A stretch of 19,986 nucleotides of DNA from JAKFWF01 sp031365375 (GTDB taxonomy: Bacteria; Pseudomonadota; Alphaproteobacteria; Rhizobiales; Hyphomicrobiaceae), in NCBI GenBank assembly GCA_031365375.1, contig JANLXZ010000449.1, positions 1 to 19,986 of the forward strand. The letters are read 5' to 3'. Each line of letters begins with the position of its first letter. Positions within the stretch are counted from its first letter, which is position 1. Of the stretch, positions 8,028 through 16,355 are shown in pieces. A model generated the notes under the pieces. The model saw only the letters and a program-made list of their open reading frames with translations, was not told the origin of the DNA and ran no database searches. The position numbers were made by a program, and so were the translations under genes.

Positions 8028-8139
8028 AGTCTGTAAACGCTTATCCCATCGGCGGATTTGCGCAGCGTTCGACGCATGCTATTGACCGTCCGGGCATGGC
8101 GATCCGCGCCGCCCGATGAGACGGCGGACCGGGCACTTC

Positions 8140-9672
<1,533 letters not shown>

Positions 9673-9674
9673 TT

Positions 9675-9712
9675 GTGCCGACGCCTCCCCTCCGGGGAGC
9701 GGCCGCCGGCAC
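9675..9712 (+). terminator. Nested hairpin after pccB, probable terminator
   Basis: Directly after the pccB stop there are two nested perfect inverted repeats. The outer arms are GTGCCG (9675-9680) and CGGCAC (9707-9712), and the inner arms CTCCCC (9685-9690) and GGGGAG (9694-9699) have a three-base loop. The unpaired bases between the two stems are GC-rich. It lacks a clear T-run (GGTTCAATTG follows), so termination may be inefficient, or the structure may instead stabilise the 3' end of the mRNA. Confidence 0.45.
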
Positions 9713-9761
9713 GGTTCAATTGCCCGATGACCTTGATCGAGTTCTCTAGTATTCTATTCGC

Positions 9762-10337
9762 ATGACCACCGCCCTTCGCCAGCAGAGCCCCGTCGAGATT
9801 GGCGCCTTCGATGCGTTTGTCGAAGCGCAAGCGGACACGGCGCAATTCGAATTGGTTGGAGGTGCCATCGTCATGATGGCCAATCCGACCGAGACCCACG
9901 GACAGATTGCGTCCAACGTCGGAGCGCCACTGAAACTTGCGATGGACCCGCGCGGTTGTCGCACCTACCAGGGCGGCATGCGAGTGCAACGCTCGGACGA
10001 CAAGCGAGATACCGATAAGACACGGCCTGACGTGGTTGTCCGTTGTGGACCGGCGTCAGCCCGCACGTACATCACCGATCCCCTGGTCATCGTCGAGGTA
10101 TTGTCCCCATCCACCATCGATTTTGATCGAGGCGCGAAGCTCGACTTCTACAAATCCTTGGCCACCGTGCGGCACATCGCACTCGTCTACCAGGATCAAA
10201 TTCGGATCGAGCACTACCGCCGTACCGAGACTGGCTTTGAATTCGAAGTTTTAAAAGCACCAAACGATCAGCTCCATTTCGAGGCGGCCGAGTTTCGAAT
10301 GCCCGTTGCCCAAGTCTATTTCGGGATCGAGGTGTGA
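9762..10337 (+). CDS. Uma2-family (DUF820) putative restriction-like endonuclease
   Basis: The 191-aa product belongs to the Uma2/DUF820 family, which has a PD-(D/E)XK nuclease fold and is abundant in cyanobacteria and scattered elsewhere; its biological role is not established. Family landmarks are FELVGGAIVMM at 29-39, then NPTETHGQI, the strand RPDVVVRC with Asp90, and PLVIVEVLSPST with Glu112, followed by DRGAKLDFY containing Lys126. These would form the metal site. The start ATG at 9762 has no visible Shine-Dalgarno; TTGATC (9733-9738) lies about 24 bases upstream with an AT-rich stretch close to the ATG, so the mRNA may be nearly leaderless. It stands alone, convergent with vapC 24 bp away. 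Confidence 0.87.
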   Translation: MTTALRQQSPVEIGAFDAFVEAQADTAQFELVGGAIVMMANPTETHGQIASNVGAPLKLAMDPRGCRTYQGGMRVQRSDDKRDTDKTRPDVVVRCGPASARTYITDPLVIVEVLSPSTIDFDRGAKLDFYKSLATVRHIALVYQDQIRIEHYRRTETGFEFEVLKAPNDQLHFEAAEFRMPVAQVYFGIEV

Positions 10338-10361
10338 GGATCGTTTGCCCTATGGCGAGCG

Positions 10362-10769
10362 CTACTTCGCCCAATCCTCGACCTTCAACCCCGGCACGCG
10401 TGCAAACTCGCGGGTGTTGGCCGTGACCAGTGTCGCGCCGTGGCGGAGTGCTTGGCCAGCGATGAGAATGTCATAGAGGCCGATCGGCGTGCCGGCATTC
10501 GCCAGTTTGGCTCGCAACGATCCAGCCAGAAACGCGTCCTCGTCGTCGAAATGCAGCGTTTCAATGTCCCCGCTCAGAAAGTCTGCGAGGCGATTTTTGT
10601 TATACTGTTCCCTGCTGCTGCGGCCTGCTCCGAAAGAGAGCTCGAACACCACGATCGACGAAATGCAGACTTTTGTGCCGCCTATGACCGCAGCGCACAA
10701 GCGCTTTCGAACAGCGACTGAACTGCGCTTCAAAACGGCGATGACAACATTCGTGTCCAGCAGGATCAT
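10362..10769 (-). CDS. vapC: VapC-type toxin, PIN-domain ribonuclease
   Basis: The 135-aa product has the PIN domain fold of VapC toxins, Mg-dependent ribonucleases that arrest translation when freed from their antitoxin. Conserved acidic residues are in place: Asp5 in MILLDTN, Glu43 in IVVFELSFGA, and Asp100 in GLYDILIAGQA; the C-terminal TANTREFARVPGL (116-128) is typical of the FitB/VapC branch. The nuclease site therefore looks intact. The start codon overlaps the stop of the antitoxin gene by four bases (ATGA), which couples their translation. RNA target cannot be predicted from sequence. Confidence 0.92.
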   Translation of the reverse strand: MILLDTNVVIAVLKRSSVAVRKRLCAAVIGGTKVCISSIVVFELSFGAGRSSREQYNKNRLADFLSGDIETLHFDDEDAFLAGSLRAKLANAGTPIGLYDILIAGQALRHGATLVTANTREFARVPGLKVEDWAK

Positions 10770-11059
10770 TTCTTAGCTGGTTTAGGAAAAGCGGCGTCCC
10801 AATCGATGTCGTCATCCGGCATCGGCGGCTGTTCGCGGCCGTTCGGCATAAATTCTTCCCGATCTTCATTGCTGTAGGCGTCAAGCTTTGCCAACCAAGC
10901 GTCGATATCGACCGTTGCGATCGGCTCCAATATCAGCTTATTCCCGTCGCGGCGGACGCGGACTTCCTTGCCGGGAAGCCGGAATTCCTTCGGCAATCGA
11001 ACCGCTTGGCTGCGGCCATGCATAAAGATTTTCGCAGTTTTGGCGGTCTTTGTGCTCAT
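10766..11059 (-). CDS. vapB: VapB-type antitoxin, AbrB/MazE-like
   Basis: The 97-aa product begins MSTKTAKTAKIF and contains the HGRSQAVRLPKEFRLPGKEVRVRR stretch (about residues 14-37) typical of the SpoVT/AbrB DNA-binding domain of VapB antitoxins. The acidic C-terminal half (DDDIDWDAAFPKPAKK at the end) would wrap the toxin. The start was set at ATG 11059: an upstream in-frame ATG at 11110 would place the operator inside the gene, while GAGGGAGAT lies at a workable distance upstream of 11059. Its stop overlaps the vapC start. As in related pairs, the VapB-VapC complex probably represses its own promoter through the palindrome just upstream. Confidence 0.9.
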   Translation of the reverse strand: MSTKTAKTAKIFMHGRSQAVRLPKEFRLPGKEVRVRRDGNKLILEPIATVDIDAWLAKLDAYSNEDREEFMPNGREQPPMPDDDIDWDAAFPKPAKK

Positions 11060-11090
11060 GGCGGGATGATCTCCCTCAAACAATTGATAG

Positions 11091-11129
11091 CTACCATTGG
11101 TAGATACCATGTTGGGCCGGTTCCTTCAA
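11091..11129 (-). promoter_or_regulatory. vapBC promoter and operator
   Basis: Upstream of vapB there is a 13-bp palindrome, CTACCA-T-TGGTAG at 11091-11103, with a third half-site TACCA at 11105-11109. Read on the minus strand, TTGAAG (11129-11124) and TATCTA (11106-11101) are separated by exactly 17 bases, giving a -35/-10 pair in which the -10 lies inside the palindrome. That layout suits repression by the VapBC complex. The -10 match is weak, so the promoter is an inference; the palindrome is seen directly. Confidence 0.55.
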
Positions 11130-11133
11130 TTCC

Positions 11134-11832
11134 TCACATCACGCCGAACTTGGCCCAGGCTTCAACCGTGCTCATGCCAGCCCGGATCGCCTTGCCGACT
11201 TGGCCTTCGGTTTTCGCCTTTTCCAATGAACGCCGGATGGCTTCTTCCTCGGCGTCGCGCGGGATGACCAGTACGCCTTCCCGATCGCCGAACAGCAGAT
11301 CGCCAGGCGCGATCCGCACGCCCTCGATCTCGATCGCCGATCGGAAGTCGATGACCTTGCCGCGCGGTCCCTGGTCTTGCGCATAGAGACCACGGCCGAA
11401 CACCGTGAAACCCAACGCCTCGATTTGCGTTGCATCGCGGATGTAGCCGTCGAGGATGGCGCCCGCGGCTTTGAGGTGCATCGCGCGAGTGCTCATTAAT
11501 TCACCCCACAATGCGTAACGCAGCGATGAACCGGTGGCGATGTAGATCTCGCCGGCCTTGAGGTCGTCGAGGGCTTCGAGCATCAAGCCGAATTGTTTGC
11601 GCGCGAGCGGCCCGCGCGAGGTGTCACGGCCATCGTCGAAGATATCGGCTTCGAGGACCGGCATGGCGCGGCCGGCGATCTTCATCGTCGATTTCAGTGG
11701 CTGGATGGCTTGCGGTAGAAACTGACGCCGGCAACCCATTTGATCGAGGACGTCGCCGACGACAGCAGTGTGCAGTTCAGACTTGAGCGCCGCGAACAGT
11801 TCGGCGTCGGATTGTTTTGTTTTCGCAGACAT
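11134..11832 (-). CDS. RraA family protein (HMG aldolase-like)
   Basis: The 232-aa product belongs to the RraA/class II 4-hydroxy-4-methyl-2-oxoglutarate aldolase family. Members include metal-dependent aldolases and oxaloacetate decarboxylases, as well as RraA, which inhibits RNase E. The phosphate/substrate-site signature is visible: GELMSTRA at 110-117 and LDGYIRD at 127-133, with Arg132 and Asp133 as the expected catalytic pair. Because this pair is kept, an enzymatic role (pyruvate-type aldol cleavage or decarboxylation) is more likely than RNase regulation. The protein is longer than E. coli RraA at its C-terminus (EEEAIRRSLEKAKTEGQVGKAIRAGMS helix). The alpha/beta hydrolase gene lies 71 bp upstream on the same strand. 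Confidence 0.85.
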   Translation of the reverse strand: MSAKTKQSDAELFAALKSELHTAVVGDVLDQMGCRRQFLPQAIQPLKSTMKIAGRAMPVLEADIFDDGRDTSRGPLARKQFGLMLEALDDLKAGEIYIATGSSLRYALWGELMSTRAMHLKAAGAILDGYIRDATQIEALGFTVFGRGLYAQDQGPRGKVIDFRSAIEIEGVRIAPGDLLFGDREGVLVIPRDAEEEAIRRSLEKAKTEGQVGKAIRAGMSTVEAWAKFGVM

Positions 11833-11903
11833 AGGCGCTTTCCTCCGGGCTCGCTCACGATCAAAGGTCGCCGGATGTCATCACGCCTCGAACGCGCCCG
11901 CAA

Positions 11904-12866
11904 CTACCGCCCGTCGAGGAAATACCGCATGTGACCCAGCAACTCGCTCGGACTTTCCTCAGGCGGCACATGCATGCAGCTATCGAGCACATGTAAACTC
12001 GATTTCGGCAGCATGCGCTTCAACGAGATGCCGGTGACGAGCGGCACCACCGGATCGGCGCGACACCAGATCAGCAGCGTCGGCTGCCGGATCGTCGGAT
12101 AGCGTTGCACAAGTTCAGGCAGGTTGTCGGGTACGATGCGCTGGGCGGTAGTGATCAGCGCGTGTGCGGCTGCCGATTCCCGCAGTGGTGTTGCGTAGCG
12201 CGTGACATCGGTCTCGGTGATGTGACGAAAGTTTCCCAGGTCCTTCGACAGCGACATTTGCGCCGTGATTTCGGGTGGAATGAGATTGAGTGCCAGGTAC
12301 GGGATTATTGGCAACCGCAGAAAGCCCACCGCGCGCGACATTGGCTGCGGGAAAGCCGGACTGTTCATCAAAATCAGCCGCTTGATCAGGCCCGGCCGCG
12401 TCGCATTGAGATCGAGCGTCAGCGCAATCGCAACGCCGCCGCCGTACGAGTGACCGGCGAGAATGATGTTCGTCAAGCCTCGCCGGGCAATGAACGCCTT
12501 GACGTGGGCGGCTTGGTCGAGTGCGGAATAACTCTGGTCGAACGGTTTGTCGGAGCGTCCGAAGCCGCGCAAGTCGAGCGTGATGACGTGATGGCTGCGG
12601 GCCAACACCGGGACTATGCGGCGAAAGACGTAACCAGAGGCGCCCAAGCCGTGCAGCAGCAGTAGCGTTGGACCACGACCCGTCTCTTCGGCATAGAGCT
12701 GGACCGGCGGGTAGCCGGGCGGTGCAACTTCCGTCAAATAGCCGTGGGCACCCGCCTCGGCGCCTAGATACGGTCGAGAGTCGGTTGCAACAGCTGGCTG
12801 CGTCGCCAGGATCACGGTCGCCAAGACCGAGATCGACAGCTGCCGCATTAAAGCAAGAAAACGCAT
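11904..12866 (-). CDS. Exported alpha/beta hydrolase
   Basis: The 320-aa product is an alpha/beta-hydrolase-fold enzyme. The catalytic triad can be placed: Ser140 in GHSYGG, Asp271 in CRADPVVP and His299 in SCMHVPP; the oxyanion segment HGLGASG (72-78) and LDLRGFGRSDKP (97-108) precede the nucleophile. A signal peptide covers about residues 1-27 (LALMRQLSISVLATVILATQPAVA), so it is probably periplasmic. The start was placed at ATG 12866 because GAGG lies six bases upstream; a TTG at 12884 would add six residues. The substrate (an ester, epoxide, halide or other) cannot be told. The aminopeptidase P gene is 93 bp upstream on the same strand. Confidence 0.85.
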   Translation of the reverse strand: MRFLALMRQLSISVLATVILATQPAVATDSRPYLGAEAGAHGYLTEVAPPGYPPVQLYAEETGRGPTLLLLHGLGASGYVFRRIVPVLARSHHVITLDLRGFGRSDKPFDQSYSALDQAAHVKAFIARRGLTNIILAGHSYGGGVAIALTLDLNATRPGLIKRLILMNSPAFPQPMSRAVGFLRLPIIPYLALNLIPPEITAQMSLSKDLGNFRHITETDVTRYATPLRESAAAHALITTAQRIVPDNLPELVQRYPTIRQPTLLIWCRADPVVPLVTGISLKRMLPKSSLHVLDSCMHVPPEESPSELLGHMRYFLDGR

Positions 12867-12959
12867 TCCAGGCCTCGAACCCAACCAAAAAGCACGTGTT
12901 CACTTATTTAAGGGCGGGATGGTTGCCGGGTGCTTAACAGGTGTGCCGTAGAAGTCGGA

Positions 12960-14777
12960 TCATAACGGTGCTGTGGCGGTTTCGAGCCAAGTCCGGTCGG
13001 CGCCCTCGACCAGGGGACCAATGATGCGCCGGACGTTTGCGTGGTAATCGTCGACCCACGTGCGCTCACGGGCATCCAGCAAATCGCGTGCGATCAGCCG
13101 TCGATCGTAGGGTACGAAGGTAATCGTCTCGAAACCCATCATTGGACGGTCGCCACCAGCAACGGCTGCCGCCGGCGTGACGATTTCCAGATTTTCGATG
13201 CGGATGCCATATGCGCCCTCTTTATAATATCCGGGCTCGTTCGAGCAGATCATCCCGGGCTCCAGTACCGCCATTCCGCGCTTGGAAATCGATTGCGGAC
13301 CTTCATGCACTGACAAATAGCTGCCGACACCGTGGCCGGTCCCATGGTCGAAGTCTAGCCCGTGGGCCCAGAGCGCTCGCCTTGCGAAGGGATCGAGCTC
13401 GATGCCGCGCGTGCCGACCGGAAATCGAGCGGTCGCGATCGCTATGTGCCCCTTTAAAACGAGAGTGTAGCGCTCACACATTTCAGCCGATGGTTTGCCG
13501 ATCGCAATCGTGCGGGTCACGTCGGTCGTGCCGTCAGTATATTGGCCGCCAGAATCAATGAGGAACAGCTCGCCCTGCTGGAGCGTGCGGTTGGTGGCGG
13601 TCGTGACGCGATAATGCACGATGGCGCCGTTCGGGCCGGAACCTGAAATGCTATCGAACGATAGATCGCGAAGCTCGCCGGTTGCCGCGCGGAACGCCTC
13701 GAGTTTGCGGGCGGCCGAAATTTCATCGACGGCACCTTTGGGGGCTTCGTGATCGAGCCAGGCGAGGAACCGGACCATCGCCGCACCGTCCCGCTTATGG
13801 GCGGATTTGGTCGCCGCGATCTCGGCTGACGTCTTGGGAGACTTCGCCGCTATGCACGGATCGGCACCTTCGATGATCTTCGCGACGCCGCCCAGTTTGC
13901 GAGCGATGCCCCAAGCGGCGGTTTCCGGATCGAGCCGAATGCGCTTGCCGGCATCCTTCAGAGTTGTCAGCCGCTCGGCAAACTTTGCAGGCTCACTGAG
14001 CTTACACAAAGGCTTCAAATGGGCCCTTGCCGCGGCATCCAATTTTGCGGCATCAACGAACAGCTCGGGCTTGCCTTTGGCGGCCACGATCGCGAACGCG
14101 AGGACGACCGGGTTGTGTCCGATATCGCTGCCACGGATATTGAAAAGCCAGCTGATGCTATCGGGCAGCGTCAGTATCACCGCATCCTGCCCGTCGGCTA
14201 CAAGCCGCTCTTGCAACTTGGTGATCTTGTCTTCGGCCGCCGTTCCGGCAAACTCCAATGGCTGAACGATGACCACGCCTGTCGGAGAGATGGGCCGGTC
14301 GCCGCCCCAAGCCTCGTCGACGGGATTACGAGAAACGGGCCTCAGGCTTATCCCTTTCCCCTTCAGCGCCGACTGCAAGCGACCGACTTCGGCGACCGTG
14401 TGGAGCCAGGGATCGAAACCGACAACGGCACCGGAACGAAGCGTCTTGATGAGCCAATCGACGGGGCGATCTTTTGGCGTTCCGAGGACGATTTCGTACG
14501 TATCAGCCGGCACCTGGTTACGCGCCTGTAAGGTGTAGCGCCCGTCGGTGAAGAGTGCGGCTTGGGTGGTTGCGATCACCGCCGTTCCCGCCGAGCCGGA
14601 AAATCCGGTCAACCACTTCAGGCGTTCAGCGGATTTCGGTACGTATTCGCCTTGGTGTTCGTCGGCGCGCGGCACCAGAAACGCGTCGATTTTGGCGCGG
14701 CGCATTGCGGTGCGAACCATGGCGGTGCGCACAGTGCCGGAGCCAGCGTCGGCCGGCGTATCGAAGGTCTGGAACAT
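12960..14777 (-). CDS. Aminopeptidase P family protein (M24B Xaa-Pro aminopeptidase)
   Basis: The 605-aa product is a three-domain aminopeptidase P of the eukaryotic-like long form, which removes an N-terminal residue preceding proline in the cytoplasm. The two N-terminal creatinase-like domains fill about residues 15-310, and the C-terminal pita-bread domain holds all five metal ligands: Asp408 and Asp419 in LIDSGGQYTDGTTDVTRT, His482 in HGTGHGVG, Glu514 in EPGYY and Glu528 in RIENLEIV. Length and ligand spacing match human APP1 (Asp415/Asp426/His489). A conserved C-terminal WVDDYHANVRRIIGP helix is present. The site looks fully intact. Start ATG at 14777 is the simplest choice; an internal ATG about 20 codons later is less likely. 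Confidence 0.94.
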   Translation of the reverse strand: MFQTFDTPADAGSGTVRTAMVRTAMRRAKIDAFLVPRADEHQGEYVPKSAERLKWLTGFSGSAGTAVIATTQAALFTDGRYTLQARNQVPADTYEIVLGTPKDRPVDWLIKTLRSGAVVGFDPWLHTVAEVGRLQSALKGKGISLRPVSRNPVDEAWGGDRPISPTGVVIVQPLEFAGTAAEDKITKLQERLVADGQDAVILTLPDSISWLFNIRGSDIGHNPVVLAFAIVAAKGKPELFVDAAKLDAAARAHLKPLCKLSEPAKFAERLTTLKDAGKRIRLDPETAAWGIARKLGGVAKIIEGADPCIAAKSPKTSAEIAATKSAHKRDGAAMVRFLAWLDHEAPKGAVDEISAARKLEAFRAATGELRDLSFDSISGSGPNGAIVHYRVTTATNRTLQQGELFLIDSGGQYTDGTTDVTRTIAIGKPSAEMCERYTLVLKGHIAIATARFPVGTRGIELDPFARRALWAHGLDFDHGTGHGVGSYLSVHEGPQSISKRGMAVLEPGMICSNEPGYYKEGAYGIRIENLEIVTPAAAVAGGDRPMMGFETITFVPYDRRLIARDLLDARERTWVDDYHANVRRIIGPLVEGADRTWLETATAPL

Positions 14778-15126
14778 AGGTGTCTCACTAATCTGAAAAG
14801 GTTGACCGGCGAAGCATGCCTCGCGGGCGCAATTATGAGCAAATCATTACCACCTGGGTACTCATTCATCAGTTCATGCGCGGCGGGCAATGCTGCGATG
14901 CAACATGAGATCTTTCGCACTTGCGAGAGAGGGGCTATCTTTGCCGTTGTCGGTGACGAGGCAGTGATTCATATTTCTGTTTCCCTCGTCTCACCCGTTA
15001 GCGGCCCAACATTGCGGTTCAATCGCAACAGTTAGCCGACTCCATAACCGAAACAATCAAATGCCCCCGTCCCGCGCAACTAACGCTGGCGTGGATTTGG
15101 CATCTGCAAAAAGCTCGAGGAATACA
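14778..15126. other. 349-bp gap upstream of the DUF1127 gene
   Basis: This gap separates the divergent aminopeptidase P and DUF1127 genes. It contains a near-perfect 17-bp palindrome at 15012-15028 (listed separately). A 66-codon open frame runs on the plus strand from ATG 14835 to TAG 15035, with no Shine-Dalgarno and no recognisable family; I do not call it a gene. A longer in-frame reading of the DUF1127 gene from 15061 is also rejected. No tRNA, riboswitch or terminator with a T-run was recognised. Confidence 0.5.
15012..15028. promoter_or_regulatory. 17-bp near-perfect palindrome, candidate operator
   Basis: TTGCGGTTCAATCGCAA reads the same on both strands except for one mismatched pair (15017 against 15023) around a central C. 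It is centred about 107 bases upstream of the DUF1127 start codon, which is a plausible position for a transcription-factor site. I cannot assign it to a regulator with confidence. Confidence 0.5.
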
Positions 15127-15420
15127 ATGATGGGCCCTTTCACCGCTCTCATGACCGTGGATCAAACTTCATCAGGTCATCAGGACCATAAAAGCTCAGG
15201 CGGCCGTGCCATCGTCGGCCGGATTGCCAAAGTGATCGAAATCATCCGTGCCGAGGCCAACAACCGCCGGCTGCGCGACCAACTCGCCGACATGGACAAC
15301 GCCATGCTTATGGATATCGGCATCGCCGACGACGAGATCCACATGATCAGGGCACGTCAAAATTTCACGCCACGCGCCTGGGTTGATCGGACCCTAACTG
15401 GCTCCAAGCGGGCCGCTTGA
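15127..15420 (+). CDS. DUF1127 domain protein with N-terminal extension
   Basis: The 97-aa product ends in the Arg-rich DUF1127 motif common in Alphaproteobacteria: NNRRLRDQLADMDNAMLMDIGIADDEI, followed by RARQNFTPRAW. In some rhizobial members this family affects RNA turnover and phosphate or carbon metabolism; the molecular role here is unknown. The first 45 residues are low in conservation and carry no known motif, so it is longer than the minimal 45-50-aa family members. The start is ATG 15127, with GAGG six bases upstream, rather than the ATG at 15061. It converges on prmA with 17 bp between stops and is preceded by a long non-coding gap with a palindrome. Confidence 0.87.
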   Translation: MMGPFTALMTVDQTSSGHQDHKSSGGRAIVGRIAKVIEIIRAEANNRRLRDQLADMDNAMLMDIGIADDEIHMIRARQNFTPRAWVDRTLTGSKRAA

Positions 15421-15437
15421 GCTTTACCGCTTAATGT

Positions 15438-16355
15438 TCATTGCCGACCGAACGTCAATGTCGACCAACCGATCAATCGGTCGTGACGGACAAGATGAAA
15501 ACCTGATGCTCCATAAGCGGCACGAACCTGTGCTGCCTGGGGCGTCAGGATGCCCGAGAGGATCAGCGTGCCACCGGGTACCACATTGGCCGACAGAGAC
15601 TTCGCCAACATGATCAGCGGCGCGGCCAGAATATTGGCGATCAACAAATCGTAAGGCGCGTTTGCCCTGAGTGCCGGATGGTTCAATCCTGCGGCAACCA
15701 CAGTCTCGATCCGTCCACCGACGCCGTTCGCGCGCATGTTTGCGGCGGCCACGACAACTGATTGTTGGTCGAGATCGCTGGCGATTATTTGCGCGCGAGG
15801 CATGATCCGAGCGACGGCGATGGCGAGCACCCCCGAACCACAACCAAGGTCCAAGACTCGATCGAACCGCTTGCGCCGGGTTGTGCGATCGATGGCCGCG
15901 AGGCAGCCTTGCGTGGTCGCATGATGCGCCGTACCAAACGCCTCGCCAGCATCGATCAGAATGCTATTTGGTCCGCGCGGCACCCGGTCGATATCGTGGC
16001 TACCGTGGATCGTAAAACGCCCAGCGATCACCGGCGGCAGGGCTTCCTGCGATAGACGGACCCAATTCTCCGCCGGAACCACTTCGACTTGGATTTCGGG
16101 TCGTCCAATACCGCAAGTCATCGCGAGGTCGTCGGCGAGTTTGGCTGGATCCGGCATCGGATCATAATAGGCTTCGATGCGCCACGATGCGCCGCGCTCG
16201 AACAGGGTCAGTGCATCGGGGGCGGGTACCAACAAATCGCAAAGTGCGCCGGCAAAGGTCCGAGCGGCATCGCGCTCGGCGATGTCGATAACGATTTTCT
16301 CTTGTACCGGTGCATAGGCGCCGTCGGGCGTATCCACTTGCATCAATCCTGACAT
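15438..16355 (-). CDS. prmA: Ribosomal protein L11 methyltransferase
   Basis: The 305-aa product matches PrmA, which trimethylates ribosomal protein L11 with S-adenosylmethionine. The SAM-binding motif I is VLDLGCGSG (from about 167 to 175, Asp169), preceded by the PrmA-specific IDAGEAFGTAHHATTQGCL and followed by SDLDQQSV and the NILAAPL segment that takes the place of NPPY. The N-terminal L11-binding domain is less conserved here. The start ATG (16355-16353) shares its A with the TGA stop of the upstream gene (TGATG), so translation is coupled; a TTG at 16358 is less likely. L11 methylation is not essential in most bacteria. Confidence 0.93.
   Translation of the reverse strand: MSGLMQVDTPDGAYAPVQEKIVIDIAERDAARTFAGALCDLLVPAPDALTLFERGASWRIEAYYDPMPDPAKLADDLAMTCGIGRPEIQVEVVPAENWVRLSQEALPPVIAGRFTIHGSHDIDRVPRGPNSILIDAGEAFGTAHHATTQGCLAAIDRTTRRKRFDRVLDLGCGSGVLAIAVARIMPRAQIIASDLDQQSVVVAAANMRANGVGGRIETVVAAGLNHPALRANAPYDLLIANILAAPLIMLAKSLSANVVPGGTLILSGILTPQAAQVRAAYGASGFHLVRHDRLIGWSTLTFGRQ

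Noticed and set aside
8082..8110. TTGACC at 8082-8087 as a -35 element for pccB
   Set aside because: The bases 16-18 positions downstream (GC-rich) do not resemble a -10 element.
10354..10371. GGCGA...TCGCC inverted repeat between the convergent Uma2 and vapC genes
   Set aside because: Only five base pairs, overlaps the vapC stop, and no T-run follows on either strand; too weak to call a terminator.
12105..12665. 186-codon plus-strand open frame opposite the alpha/beta hydrolase
   Set aside because: The minus strand carries a complete catalytic triad in order; the plus reading has no family signature.
14835..15035. 66-codon plus-strand open frame in the aminopeptidase P / DUF1127 gap
   Set aside because: No Shine-Dalgarno, no recognisable family, and it runs over the 17-bp palindrome; kept only as a note.
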